Origin: an uncultured Clostridia bacterium
GTDB lineage: Bacteria > Bacillota > Clostridia > Christensenellales > UBA1242
Direction of reading: 5' to 3'
Assembly (NCBI GenBank): GCA_944372445.1
Contig: CALVZE010000008.1
Coordinates: 1-37,221, forward strand
Length of the DNA: 37,221 nucleotides
Position 1 is the stretch's first letter. Each line of letters begins with the position of its first letter. Below the pieces are notes generated by a model. It did no database searches. It had not been told where the DNA came from and worked only from the letters and a program-made list of their open reading frames with translations. Shown one piece after another: positions 24,142 through 33,549 of the stretch. A program made the translations under genes and the position numbers.

Positions 24142-26376
24142 ATGAAGAAAATTGTCAAAATCTGTCTAATCACGATAAGTTTACTTATAATCGGACTTGT
24201 TTGCTTCGTCGGCACATATTTTCTTGCCGAATATTTAAAATTTTCCAAACTTTCTCTAAATACCGATGCCTTAACACGCCCTGCACTCAACATTGAAGTT
24301 TATGACAGCGACAACAATATTATCGAAGAAGAAAACACCTTTAACGGCGCGTATATCACGATAGACAAAATTCCAGAGCATACCAAAGACGCCTTCATCT
24401 CGATTGAAGATAAGGATTTTTATAAGCACAACGGCATAAACAAAAAACGCATTTTAAAGGCGATGTATAACAACTTAAAATCGTTTTCATTGAAGGAAGG
24501 CGCATCAACTATAAGCCAACAACTCATCAAAAACACACACCTAAGTAGCGAAAAGACCTTTGAGCGCAAGATTAAGGAAATCGCTCTCACTAGAAAACTT
24601 GAAAAGGCTTTTAGTAAAGATAAAATTTTGGAGTGCTATCTCAATGTCATCTATTTCGGCAATAACTGCTATGGCATAGAAAGCGCTTCCAATTTTTATT
24701 TCAACAAAAATGCCGAAGATTTGTCGCTCAGCGAAAGTTGCCTTCTCGCTGGTATGATTAAATCACCAAACAAATATTCGCCGATAAACCACATTGAAAA
24801 TGCCACAAAAAGAAGAAATTTGGTGCTTGAAGAGTTGGAAAAGGACGGCAAAATCGACACAAGTGTTATGCTTAACACCGAAAGATCGCCGATAAAACTC
24901 GACATCAATAAAGAAGCGGAGAATAAACTTAATTCCTACTCTCAGGCAAGCATAGATGAGGCAATGAACATATTAAAACTGCCCGCAAAACAGATTGCCA
25001 TAGGCGGTTATAAAATTCACACCTATCAAAACAAAGAACAGCAAGAAACCTTAAACTCTTCGCTCTCTTCCACCAACTTTCAAGGAAATGACTACGCTGG
25101 CATCGTGATTGACAACTCGTCACATGGCGTCACTGCCTATAACGGCAACTCTGCCTACAAAATACTCGAAGCAAAAAGGCAGGTAGGCTCGTGCATCAAG
25201 CCTGTCTTGGTCTATGCACCCGCACTTAATGAAAATGTCGTCACCGAAGAGACAGAGGTCAACGATGAAAAAATCACAATAGGCTCGTATTCGCCACAAA
25301 ATGTCGGAGGAAAATATCACGGGTATATCACGGTCTCCGATGCCGTTAAAAACTCAGTCAACACTGTCGCCATAAAAGTTTTAAGTTACATCGGCATCGA
25401 CACAGGCAAGATGTATGCCGAGCGCATGGGCTTCACTTTTGATGAAAAGGACGATAGTTACGCGCTCGCTCTCGGCGGAATGACCTATGGCGAAAATTTA
25501 AAGACGCTGACAAATTCCTACACCACTTTTGCAAACGCAGGAAACTACGCCGACGCCAAGTTCGTTTCATACATTCTCGACAAAAACAACCACCTTGTCT
25601 ATAAGCACGAACCACGCGAAAAACAAGTTCTTCGAAGTGACAGCGCTTTCCTTATGACCGACATCTTGAAAAAGACGGCAAAAGAAGGCACAGCAAAGAA
25701 GTTGGCTGACATAACAAAAACAGAAGTGGCGTCAAAAACAGGCACAGTTGGAAAGAAAAGTGGCAACCTCGACGCCTACAACATCTCCTACACACCAGAC
25801 TATTCCATTGGTGTTTGGTGCGGAAATTTAGACAACACATTAATTAGCATAAATGGCGGAAACGAGCCTACGCAAGCAGTTAAAAAATTCATAGAGAACA
25901 CTTCGCCTAGAAAAACAAAATTTGAAATACCTTCGCTTGTAACCGAAGCGAAAATTGACCTAATAGAGAAAGAAGAAAATCATCGAATAATGCTTGCAAG
26001 CCCTGACGCACCAGAACGCTACACCAAAACAGCCCTTTTTTCGCGTTTCAATATGCCAAGCGAAGTTTCAAACAACTTTGTTTCTTTAAACGACATCAAC
26101 GCTACTTGCAAAAAGGAAAAGGACAATTGCACTCTCTCAATAAAAACTGAAAGACACATCATCTACGACATCTATCTCAACGGCGAATATTACCGCACTT
26201 TGAAAGATAAAAATATCACTGAAAATATCACCCTTCCACTCAAAAAGGAAGAAAACGAAGTAAAAATAAAAGTGCATTTCAACATGGAAAACTCACCAAC
26301 AAAAGAAAAAACTTTTACAATCGCCAACAAAAACGCTTGGCATAAAGAAAAGAATGATGATAAGTGGTTTATATAA
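24142..26376 (+). CDS. Class A penicillin-binding protein (PBP1A type)
   Basis: 744 residues: cytoplasmic basic start and membrane helix (6-28), glycosyltransferase 51 domain (~60-235) with SIEDKDFYKHNG (catalytic Glu89), EGASTISQQLIKN, RKIKEIALTRKLE and NVIYFGNNCYGIE; transpeptidase domain with Ser350-C-I-Lys353, Ser405-V-Asn407 and Lys532-T-G. A ~140-residue extension with a beta-like segment follows. It polymerises and cross-links peptidoglycan at the outer membrane face. Divergent from miaB, with ~80 bases between the starts and no Shine-Dalgarno on either side. Confidence 0.93.
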   Translation: MKKIVKICLITISLLIIGLVCFVGTYFLAEYLKFSKLSLNTDALTRPALNIEVYDSDNNIIEEENTFNGAYITIDKIPEHTKDAFISIEDKDFYKHNGINKKRILKAMYNNLKSFSLKEGASTISQQLIKNTHLSSEKTFERKIKEIALTRKLEKAFSKDKILECYLNVIYFGNNCYGIESASNFYFNKNAEDLSLSESCLLAGMIKSPNKYSPINHIENATKRRNLVLEELEKDGKIDTSVMLNTERSPIKLDINKEAENKLNSYSQASIDEAMNILKLPAKQIAIGGYKIHTYQNKEQQETLNSSLSSTNFQGNDYAGIVIDNSSHGVTAYNGNSAYKILEAKRQVGSCIKPVLVYAPALNENVVTEETEVNDEKITIGSYSPQNVGGKYHGYITVSDAVKNSVNTVAIKVLSYIGIDTGKMYAERMGFTFDEKDDSYALALGGMTYGENLKTLTNSYTTFANAGNYADAKFVSYILDKNNHLVYKHEPREKQVLRSDSAFLMTDILKKTAKEGTAKKLADITKTEVASKTGTVGKKSGNLDAYNISYTPDYSIGVWCGNLDNTLISINGGNEPTQAVKKFIENTSPRKTKFEIPSLVTEAKIDLIEKEENHRIMLASPDAPERYTKTALFSRFNMPSEVSNNFVSLNDINATCKKEKDNCTLSIKTERHIIYDIYLNGEYYRTLKDKNITENITLPLKKEENEVKIKVHFNMENSPTKEKTFTIANKNAWHKEKNDDKWFI

Positions 26377-26385
26377 AACATTGGT

Positions 26386-26488
26386 GCGGACACCAACTCC
26401 GCTTAACGCGGGCACGGATATATAAATATATCCTAACCGCTACTCCGTTGGTTTCCCAACCCATTCCTCTTCCCTGTGTGTGATTTTT
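26386..26488 (+). repeat. 3'-UTR structured element, ACCAAC family, copy 2
   Basis: Begins 10 bases after the PBP stop, in sense orientation: GACACCAACTCCGCTTAACG, CGGGCACG, perfect hairpin GGATATATTTATATATCC, TAACCGCTACTCCGTTGGTT, CCTCTTCC, GTGATTTTT. It is very similar to 14340-14442, with the inner hairpin changed on both arms. A small hairpin CCGAAC / GTTCGG follows at about 26500-26515. Confidence 0.7.
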
Positions 26489-26615
26489 GATTTGTGCTCG
26501 CCGAACACAGTTCGGTAGCTTCGCAAAATCAAAAATTGTTTTAGTGTGTGATGAGGGTGGCATTGCAGGTAAAGTGGTTTTGATTATAAGTTACAAACTT
26601 TTATAAAGTCATCGA

Positions 26616-26650
26616 CAATTCTTCACTCTCCACTTTTCGCTTTTCACTCT
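26616..26650 (-). repeat. Partial GTGAAGAG repeat, copy 3
   Basis: Minus strand AGAGTGAAAAGCGAAAAGTG followed by GAGAGTGAAGAATTGTCG resembles the outer units of the repeats at 12160 and 12483. The stretch before it (AAAGTGGTTTTGATTATAAG at ~26570) also resembles 12057-12080. Confidence 0.45.
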
Positions 26651-26653
26651 ATA

Positions 26654-26685
26654 TATGGTGTAGTATGCATACATAATACACCATA
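26654..26685. repeat. Palindrome between PBP and gpr
   Basis: TATGGTGTA and TACACCATA are perfect 9-bp arms; the centre holds a further palindrome, GTATGCATAC. It may be a protein-binding site. It lies past the gpr stop and lacks a T run, so it is a poor terminator. The rest of 26686-26780 shows nothing. Confidence 0.5.
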
Positions 26686-26780
26686 AAAAGTATAAAAACG
26701 AAAGATAAATATGAGATTACGAGATATGAATAAATTTTTATTTGTTTATTTAAAAGCATATTTTACGCTCAAAAAATTAT

Positions 26781-27542
26781 TTATCCCAAAATTTCATTAA
26801 ACACATCGGCGATGAGTTGCGAGAGATAGTCCACCTTTTCGGCGACATCCTTTTCAGCAAGTATGAGTTCTTTGGAAGCATTTTTTGATATGTCGCCTGC
26901 CGAAATCATAAGCGGAACGCCAACCGATAGGCATGGCACACCAAGAGTTTCGCTATTTATCGGCATGCCGAACTTGTTGAGTGCGCTCCCTGGCGTCAGT
27001 CCTGCATCGTTGAACTGAATAGATGTTCCAAGCCTATTTAAGCTTGTAGTAGCAAGAGCGTCAAAAAGAACTACTGCCGAAATATCAAACCCCTCAACAA
27101 GTAACCTTGTTATCTCATAGGCATTGATACCTGTGTTTGAAAAGGTGTTCGGCGAAATTTTGTAGACATGGTTATCTCTCTCAAACGGAGTTATGTCAAG
27201 TTTTTGTATCACCGCATCGCCAAAACTGTCCGCCGTGATTTGAGGATTGCCGATGCCAACAAAAAGGATATTTTCCTTAACCTTAATCTTATTTTCTTTT
27301 AAAAGAAATTTAACGCGACTCTTAATTTCTGTCTTTAAAAACTTATAATGCTCCTCTTTTAATCCTAAAAGAAGTGGCGCGTTTAAGATAAAATAACGCC
27401 CCTTATCAAAGCCTAATTTCTTCGCCTTCTCTTCCGTGTCGATAAAAAGTTTAGAGCAAGTCACCTTATACCGCCCTAATTCCTCGGTAATATAGCCAAA
27501 ATTCTTCAAATCTTTGCCACATTCGTCCAATAAATCATGCAT
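26781..27542 (-). CDS. gpr: Germination protease (GPR endopeptidase)
   Basis: 253 residues of the GPR aspartic-type protease family that degrades small acid-soluble spore proteins during germination. ILFVGIGNPQITADSFGDAV contains Asp105 and LFDALATTSLNRLGTSIQ contains Asp161, matching the two catalytic Asp of the family; the NDAGLTPGSAL and ETLGVPCLSVGVPLMISAG blocks follow. It is shorter than Bacillus GPR (~370 residues), and the prodomain is not obvious. No Shine-Dalgarno before the ATG and no clear promoter; a sporulation sigma factor could be used. Suggests an endospore-forming ancestry. Confidence 0.85.
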   Translation of the reverse strand: MHDLLDECGKDLKNFGYITEELGRYKVTCSKLFIDTEEKAKKLGFDKGRYFILNAPLLLGLKEEHYKFLKTEIKSRVKFLLKENKIKVKENILFVGIGNPQITADSFGDAVIQKLDITPFERDNHVYKISPNTFSNTGINAYEITRLLVEGFDISAVVLFDALATTSLNRLGTSIQFNDAGLTPGSALNKFGMPINSETLGVPCLSVGVPLMISAGDISKNASKELILAEKDVAEKVDYLSQLIADVFNEILG

Positions 27543-27577
27543 ATTTTAAATATTGCCAAAAAAATTTAAAAAATAAG

Positions 27578-27606
27578 TTGATTTTTGTGTTTTTTTATGC
27601 TATAAT
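27578..27606 (+). promoter_or_regulatory. Promoter of rpsT
   Basis: TTGATT (27578-27583), 17 bases, TATAAT (27601-27606); a leader of ~23 bases carries AAGGAG before the ATG. Confidence 0.75.
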
Positions 27607-27635
27607 CATTGTGTTAATTTTTTAAGGAGAAAAAC

Positions 27636-27902
27636 ATGGCAAACATTAAATCAGCGAAGAAAAGAGTTGAACTTGAAAAAGAAAGAAGAGTTGTGAATAA
27701 CTCTGTTAAATCAGAAATCAAAACATATACCAAAAAGTTTAAGGAAGCACTTTCAACAAATGTAGAAGAAGCTTCTAAACTTTATTCCGTGCTTGTTTCA
27801 AAACTTGACAGCGCAGCAAGAGAAAATACCATTCACAAAAATTCTGCTGACCGCAAAAAAGCACACTTCGCAAAACTATTAGACGAAGCAAAGAATAAGT
27901 AA
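27636..27902 (+). CDS. rpsT: 30S ribosomal protein S20
   Basis: 88 residues, full length: MANIKSAKKRVELEKERRVV, then a helical body (SVKSEIKTYTKKF) and IHKNSADRKKAHFAKL near the end, all standard S20. Monocistronic, with its own promoter and terminator; divergent from gpr, a common neighbour of rpsT in Bacillota. Confidence 0.97.
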   Translation: MANIKSAKKRVELEKERRVVNNSVKSEIKTYTKKFKEALSTNVEEASKLYSVLVSKLDSAARENTIHKNSADRKKAHFAKLLDEAKNK

Positions 27903-27916
27903 ATTAAATAAAATAT

Positions 27917-27941
27917 GCACGCTTTAAAGCGTGCTTTTTTA
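27917..27941 (+). terminator. Terminator of rpsT
   Basis: GCACGCTTTAAAGCGTGC, a perfect palindrome, followed by T6. Confidence 0.9.
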
Positions 27942-27985
27942 TTCATTTCTAATTTTATTATGATTAATTTTTGCTTAAACATATT

Positions 27986-29146
27986 CTATTTATTCTTATC
28001 ATCAAGATCTTTCGACTGAGATTTTTGCTCAGTCAAGTTATTTGCCAAAGTTGTTTCAGATATTAAAAGATGTTTAATTAACACATCGCTTAGCTCTTTA
28101 TATAGATGATTATTTCTTACTTTGTCATCATAAAAGTTTATTATATTTAATGCATCATAACATATTAATAACTTATACGGAAGTTCATCATCCATATCAT
28201 TCCCTTCGTTAATTATACTTAGAAGGTTTTTGTCTTTTTTTAGCTCATGCATTAAAAAATCTTCATAATCCATCATGATTCTTGTATCAGCAGGCATGTT
28301 TGTTTCATTTACAACTTTGCGAAGCTTTCTATATTCTTGAAAATAAAGTGCATCGCGACCGATTATGTAATTTTTTAATGACTTCGCAAATCCATCGCCA
28401 CAATAAGAATTTTTCTTCATATACAAAAATGGCATACCAAGAGAATAGGTATTTAAAAGGTTATCATCTCTACATGTTGCTAAATCTAAGATATATCTTT
28501 GTAGATTTTTATTTGAAATCGCAAATTTATCTAACCCATTGACATTGAAAAAATGAAAATGTGGAAATCCTGCCTTGCTACCAAAGTATTTTTTATATAA
28601 TTCATATTCCTCATCGCTTGTCGCAATAAAGTCTTTATCTTTTGTAACGTTATCATGGTCACGCCCTGTAACATCAAATCTTTGTAACTGCAATAAATCT
28701 TCGACATCTTGATTAAGCATCAAAGACTTGAAAGATGCAACTAAATTTTCTTTTTTTAAATCAAAATCTTCTTTTGGATTTGCAGGAATTAAAGAAACTT
28801 TAAAAAGCAATCCGTCATTCGTAGGGTTTTTCTTGACAATATAGCTCTTAATTTTTAAAATTTTTGGAGCTAAATGACGCTTTCCTCCATCAAAATACCC
28901 CTCCTTAACTGTTTCAACTTCTTTTGGAGTATGCAAAAAATTGTATGCCATAAGATGAGAATACTCATCATCACTCGATAGCACTCTGATTGGATTGCTA
29001 TTTTCCCATCTTGAACGATTAGGTCTATAACTTTTACCATTGCAACCTACAAAGCTATAAATTTTATCTTTGAGGCTAGAATCGTCCTCCTGCACAATTT
29101 TGCAACTATAAACATCTTTGCCAATCTTTTTCAATATCTCTTTCAT
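27986..29146 (-). CDS. Uncharacterised protein
   Basis: 386 residues from ATG 29146 (MKEILKKIGKDVY). An in-frame ATG at 29185 would lie upstream of the promoter. Soluble, rich in Asp, Lys and Asn, with aromatic stretches (GFPHFHFFNVNGLDKFAI, YSLGMPFLYMKKNSYCG, YELYKKYFG) and an acidic C-terminal tail. No signal peptide, membrane helix or family recognised. The N-terminal part (KDKIYSFVGCNGKSYRPNRS) might bind a ligand, but nothing catalytic is evident. No Shine-Dalgarno; predicted leaderless from the promoter at 29154-29182. Confidence 0.65.
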   Translation of the reverse strand: MKEILKKIGKDVYSCKIVQEDDSSLKDKIYSFVGCNGKSYRPNRSRWENSNPIRVLSSDDEYSHLMAYNFLHTPKEVETVKEGYFDGGKRHLAPKILKIKSYIVKKNPTNDGLLFKVSLIPANPKEDFDLKKENLVASFKSLMLNQDVEDLLQLQRFDVTGRDHDNVTKDKDFIATSDEEYELYKKYFGSKAGFPHFHFFNVNGLDKFAISNKNLQRYILDLATCRDDNLLNTYSLGMPFLYMKKNSYCGDGFAKSLKNYIIGRDALYFQEYRKLRKVVNETNMPADTRIMMDYEDFLMHELKKDKNLLSIINEGNDMDDELPYKLLICYDALNIINFYDDKVRNNHLYKELSDVLIKHLLISETTLANNLTEQKSQSKDLDDKNK

Positions 29147-29153
29147 ATACAAT

Positions 29154-29182
29154 ATTTTACTATAAAAAATATTTATAGTCAA
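29154..29182 (-). promoter_or_regulatory. Promoter of the 29146 gene, predicted leaderless
   Basis: Minus strand TTGACT (29177-29182), 17 bases, TAAAAT (29154-29159), 7 bases, ATG. Confidence 0.7.
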
Positions 29183-29204
29183 CACGCAAACATATAAATT
29201 TTAG

Positions 29205-29233
29205 TTGTTTCTTTTGAATGTTTATGTTATCAT
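29205..29233 (+). promoter_or_regulatory. Promoter of tlyA, predicted leaderless
   Basis: TTGTTT (29205-29210), 17 bases, TATCAT (29228-29233) with a TG extension (29225-29226); 7 bases then ATG 29241. Confidence 0.6.
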
Positions 29234-29240
29234 TTTTAGT

Positions 29241-29957
29241 ATGAAAAGATTGGACAGTTTTTTGCTTGAAAAAGGCTATTATCCTTCACGCGAAAAGGCA
29301 AAAGAAGCTATCATTTCCGCCCGCGTCAAAGTGGATGACAAAGTGGTAACAAAGCCAGCTTACATCGTTGAAAATAACGCACAAATTGAGGCATTGCCCT
29401 TTGAATTTGTGTCACGCGGTGGATTTAAACTACAAAAGGCACTTGAAGAATTTAAAGTAGATTTAAAAGGTAAGGTTGTTGTGGATATCGGCGCTTCCAC
29501 TGGCGGATTTACCGATGTTTGCCTTAAAAACGGCGCAAAAAAGGTGTATGCGATTGACACTGGCACCGACCAACTTGCCGAAAGTTTAAGAAAAGATAAA
29601 AGAGTTGTCAGCCTTGAAAACACAAATTATCTAACTTTTGATAAATTTAACTTTCCTGACGCCGACATTGCCGTTGTCGATGTTTCCTTTGTAAGCCTAA
29701 CAAAACTCGCCGAAAAACTTTCAAAAGACTTTAACGAAATCATCGCCCTTGTTAAACCTCAATTTGAATGCGGAAAGGACTACGCCAAAAAACACAAAGG
29801 CGTTGTGAAAGATGAAAAAATGCACGAAAAAATCTTAAAAGACATCACCTACGCCTTTTCATCTGTCGGCTTCACGCTTTCCCCAATCATCCCCTCACCC
29901 ATCCTAGGTGGTGACGGCAACAAAGAATTTCTCCTGCACGCATGGAAAAGTAAGTAA
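29241..29957 (+). CDS. tlyA: TlyA family 23S/16S rRNA 2'-O-methyltransferase (hemolysin A-like)
   Basis: 238 residues from ATG 29241; an upstream TTG at 29205 lies inside the promoter. N-terminal S4 RNA-binding domain (MKRLDSFLLEKGYYPSREKA to residue ~60), then a Rossmann methyltransferase with SAM motif VVDIGASTGGFTDVCL, YAIDTGTDQLAESL, VVDVSFVSL and ALVKPQFECG. TlyA methylates C1409 of 16S and C1920 of 23S rRNA; short forms may act on one site. No Shine-Dalgarno. Confidence 0.9.
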   Translation: MKRLDSFLLEKGYYPSREKAKEAIISARVKVDDKVVTKPAYIVENNAQIEALPFEFVSRGGFKLQKALEEFKVDLKGKVVVDIGASTGGFTDVCLKNGAKKVYAIDTGTDQLAESLRKDKRVVSLENTNYLTFDKFNFPDADIAVVDVSFVSLTKLAEKLSKDFNEIIALVKPQFECGKDYAKKHKGVVKDEKMHEKILKDITYAFSSVGFTLSPIIPSPILGGDGNKEFLLHAWKSK

Positions 29958-29965
29958 ATTGCAAT

Positions 29966-29998
29966 AAAAAGAGGCCTTGCTTAAAACCTCTTTTTTTG
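29966..29998. terminator. Bidirectional terminator between tlyA and the collagen-like gene
   Basis: AAAAAGAGG pairs with CCTCTTTTT around a 12-base loop; T7 follows on the plus strand, and on the minus strand the 3' arm ends in a T5 run. Confidence 0.75.
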
Positions 29999-30008
29999 TT
30001 TAATTTAA

Positions 30009-31544
<1,536 letters not shown>

Positions 31545-31707
31545 ATATTTTCTCCCTGTAATCGGTCTTTCAACCTATAAAATTATATTAAATTTAACAT
31601 TATTTTGTGAAATATATACAATAAAAAAACACCTTGCAACCATTAGTATTAATTTATCACAATCATATTTTGCACTTACTTACAAGATATGATGAATGTT
31701 TGAGTTG
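31545..31707. other. Upstream region of the collagen-like gene
   Basis: AT-rich with no gene. A TATAAT on the minus strand about 45 bases before the ATG could be a -10, but no good -35 accompanies it. Confidence 0.35.
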
Positions 31708-31737
31708 AAAAAATAAAAAGCGAGAATTAATCTCGCT
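31708..31737 (-). terminator. Terminator downstream of the zinc-ribbon gene
   Basis: Stem AGCGAGA / TCTCGCT with loop ATTAA; on the minus strand a T-rich run (TTTTTATTTTTT) follows. It lies 160 bases past the stop at 31897. Between them is an 18-bp palindrome, AATTTTTATATAAAAATT (~31756-31773), and no gene. Confidence 0.6.
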
Positions 31738-31896
31738 CAAATATATGTTCTCACAATTTTTATATAAAAATTTACACAGAGGTTCCTTGTTGTATTTTAG
31801 CGTTACCACTTGAAAATTTGCTAAATCTACTAAGGCTATATAAGATATTATTTGCTACAACATTTTGCTTATAAAACGCTTAGGAATTTCATGATT

Positions 31897-32424
31897 TTAA
31901 CCACAAAACATAAACGACGGCTTCTCTATTTTATCCCACATATCTTTTAGCAAAATACCATTTATGTTAGCTTTATTTTCAAACTCTTCACGAGATTTAT
32001 ATTCTTGCTGGAATTTTTCACAACAAAAAATAATATCATAATCATCACTTTGAGAATCTTTTTTAGCCTTTAAAAATACCTCATAAGTTTCATTATTATA
32101 TTCAAACAGCATTTCGCTATAAAAAAATAACCCATTTAAAAACTCTTCAAAGGTTGCCTTAAAAGGTTTACCTTGTTTATATTGTTCTCTTGCAGTTGTT
32201 GGAGTTACAAGCATCGGATAGCTTATACCTCTAGATTTTTCAAGTTCAATCTCAGCTATCTCAAAAATCCATCCACAATTATCACAATGCCCATTACCAT
32301 AGGGATCTTTGAAAGCCTTACTTCCACATATCGAGCATTTCGTTTCAATATCTTCTTTAGGCGGTTCAAATTCTTCCCATTCACCCTTATCATTTTTTTT
32401 ATAATGCCTTGTATAATATTTCAT
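31897..32424 (-). CDS. Zinc-ribbon (CPCC-like) protein of unknown function
   Basis: 175 residues. Near residues 30-52 CSICGSKAFKDPYGNGHCDNCGW places two C-x-x-C knuckles around a P-x-G-x-G turn, like the Cys-rich CPCC domain and other small zinc ribbons. The second half (KPFKATFEEFLNGLFFYSEM, FEYNNETYEVFLKA) has the feel of small immunity-like or regulatory proteins, but no family is assigned. Predicted leaderless: TGG-TAAAAT (32431-32439) lies 6 bases before the ATG and no Shine-Dalgarno is present. Confidence 0.65.
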   Translation of the reverse strand: MKYYTRHYKKNDKGEWEEFEPPKEDIETKCSICGSKAFKDPYGNGHCDNCGWIFEIAEIELEKSRGISYPMLVTPTTAREQYKQGKPFKATFEEFLNGLFFYSEMLFEYNNETYEVFLKAKKDSQSDDYDIIFCCEKFQQEYKSREEFENKANINGILLKDMWDKIEKPSFMFCG

Positions 32425-32430
32425 AACATT

Positions 32431-32439
32431 ATTTTACCA
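32431..32439 (-). promoter_or_regulatory. Extended -10 of the zinc-ribbon gene, predicted leaderless
   Basis: Minus strand TGGTAAAAT, then AATGTT and ATG 32424. The -35 (TTAAAA at 17 bases) is weak, as allowed for extended -10 promoters. Confidence 0.5.
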
Positions 32440-32489
32440 TAAATTACTAAAATTTTTAAAGAATTATAATATATTTTTGTTAATTTTTC

Positions 32490-32604
32490 AACAATTACCC
32501 CAAAAGTGACAAGCACTTTCGGGGAACCCCGTCGGCGAAAACAAGCGAATGGTAAGACTTTTGGCGAAAGTTAAAAGTTGAAATCAAGCGCCGTTTTCGC
32601 CGAC
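32490..32604 (-). repeat. 3' structured element, GGCGAAAAC family, copy 2
   Basis: Minus strand, downstream of the rluD stop: a perfect 12-bp inverted repeat, GTCGGCGAAAAC (32593-32604) with GTTTTCGCCGAC (~32530-32541), around ~50 bases. Then a second hairpin CCCCGAAAGTG(CTTGT)CACTTTTGGGG. Same order and sense orientation as the element behind the oxidoreductase (11929-12053), with shared GGCGAAAAC and CGCTTGTTTTCGCC. Confidence 0.6.
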
Positions 32605-32640
32605 AATTTATGCTGAATTTTCTAAGCAAGCATAGCGCTT

Positions 32641-33549
32641 TCACATCTTTCTAAGTTTATCTAAATACTTTTCAAAATAGTCTGGAAGTGGCACTTCAAA
32701 GGTCATTTCTTCTTTGGTCGATGGATGAACAAAAGTAAGTCGCACGGCATGAAGCAATTGTCCGTTCAAACCTTTAACCTCTTTGCCGTATAGTTTATCG
32801 CCAATAATAGGATGACCTAAGTATTTTGCATGCACTCTGATTTGATGAGTTCTGCCTGTCTTTAAAGAAAACATGACGAGAGAAGCATTCTTGAAATGTT
32901 CAAGCACCTTATAATCGGTGATAGCCTCACGCCCAACATCTGCAACAGCCATTTTCTTTCTATCCTTTTTATCACGCGCAATCTTTGTGACAATTTCGCC
33001 AGTATCATCTTTGAGATTTCCTTCCAGCACTGCCAAATATATACGCTTGCAGGTCTTGTTTTTTATCTGCTCTTGTAAAGAAATGTGCGCCCTGTCATTT
33101 TTAGCCACAACAAGTAATCCGCTTGTGTCCTTATCAAGCCTATGCACAATCCCAGGACGCAAAACTCCATTTATGCCACTTAAATTTTTAACCCTATGAA
33201 GTAGCCCATTGACGAGAGTTCCGCTTTTTGTCGAAGTGCAGGGATGAACCACAAGCCCCTGAGGTTTATTTACCACCACTACATCTTCGTCTTCATAGAC
33301 TATGTCAAAAGGAATGTCCTCTTCCAAAGTGGAGATTTTTTCTGGTTCTTTGATAAAAATTTTTACTAAATCATTCTCGCGGAGTTTGTAGCCACTTTTT
33401 ACCGACTTTTCATTGACAAAAACACAATCTTTTTCGATTAGATTTTTGATATGAGAACGCGAAAAAAGAGGAAGTTCGCTTTGCAAAAAAATATCTAAGC
33501 GCTCCCCCGCATTATCATTTTCAATTTTATAAATTTTTTCTTCACTCAT
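32641..33549 (-). CDS. rluD: Large-subunit rRNA pseudouridine synthase (RluD family)
   Basis: 302 residues from ATG 33549 (MSEEKIYKIENDNAGERLDI). N-terminal S4 domain (ERLDIFLQSELPLFSRSHIK), then the catalytic domain: VVVNKPQGLVVHPC, PGIVHRLDKDTSGLLVVAKN with the catalytic Asp, KTGRTHQIRVHAKYLGHPII and LHAVRLTFVHPST. It converts uridines in 23S rRNA helix 69-type targets; the exact site cannot be told from RluA/RluC relatives. Start overlaps the lspA stop (ATGAGTGA), the common lspA-rluD pair. Confidence 0.92.
   Translation of the reverse strand: MSEEKIYKIENDNAGERLDIFLQSELPLFSRSHIKNLIEKDCVFVNEKSVKSGYKLRENDLVKIFIKEPEKISTLEEDIPFDIVYEDEDVVVVNKPQGLVVHPCTSTKSGTLVNGLLHRVKNLSGINGVLRPGIVHRLDKDTSGLLVVAKNDRAHISLQEQIKNKTCKRIYLAVLEGNLKDDTGEIVTKIARDKKDRKKMAVADVGREAITDYKVLEHFKNASLVMFSLKTGRTHQIRVHAKYLGHPIIGDKLYGKEVKGLNGQLLHAVRLTFVHPSTKEEMTFEVPLPDYFEKYLDKLRKM

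Noticed and set aside
24060..24293. N-terminal extension of MiaB from an upstream start
   Set aside because: The extension is unlike MiaB, overlaps the divergent PBP gene and would lie upstream of the clear TTGCCA/TATAAT promoter.
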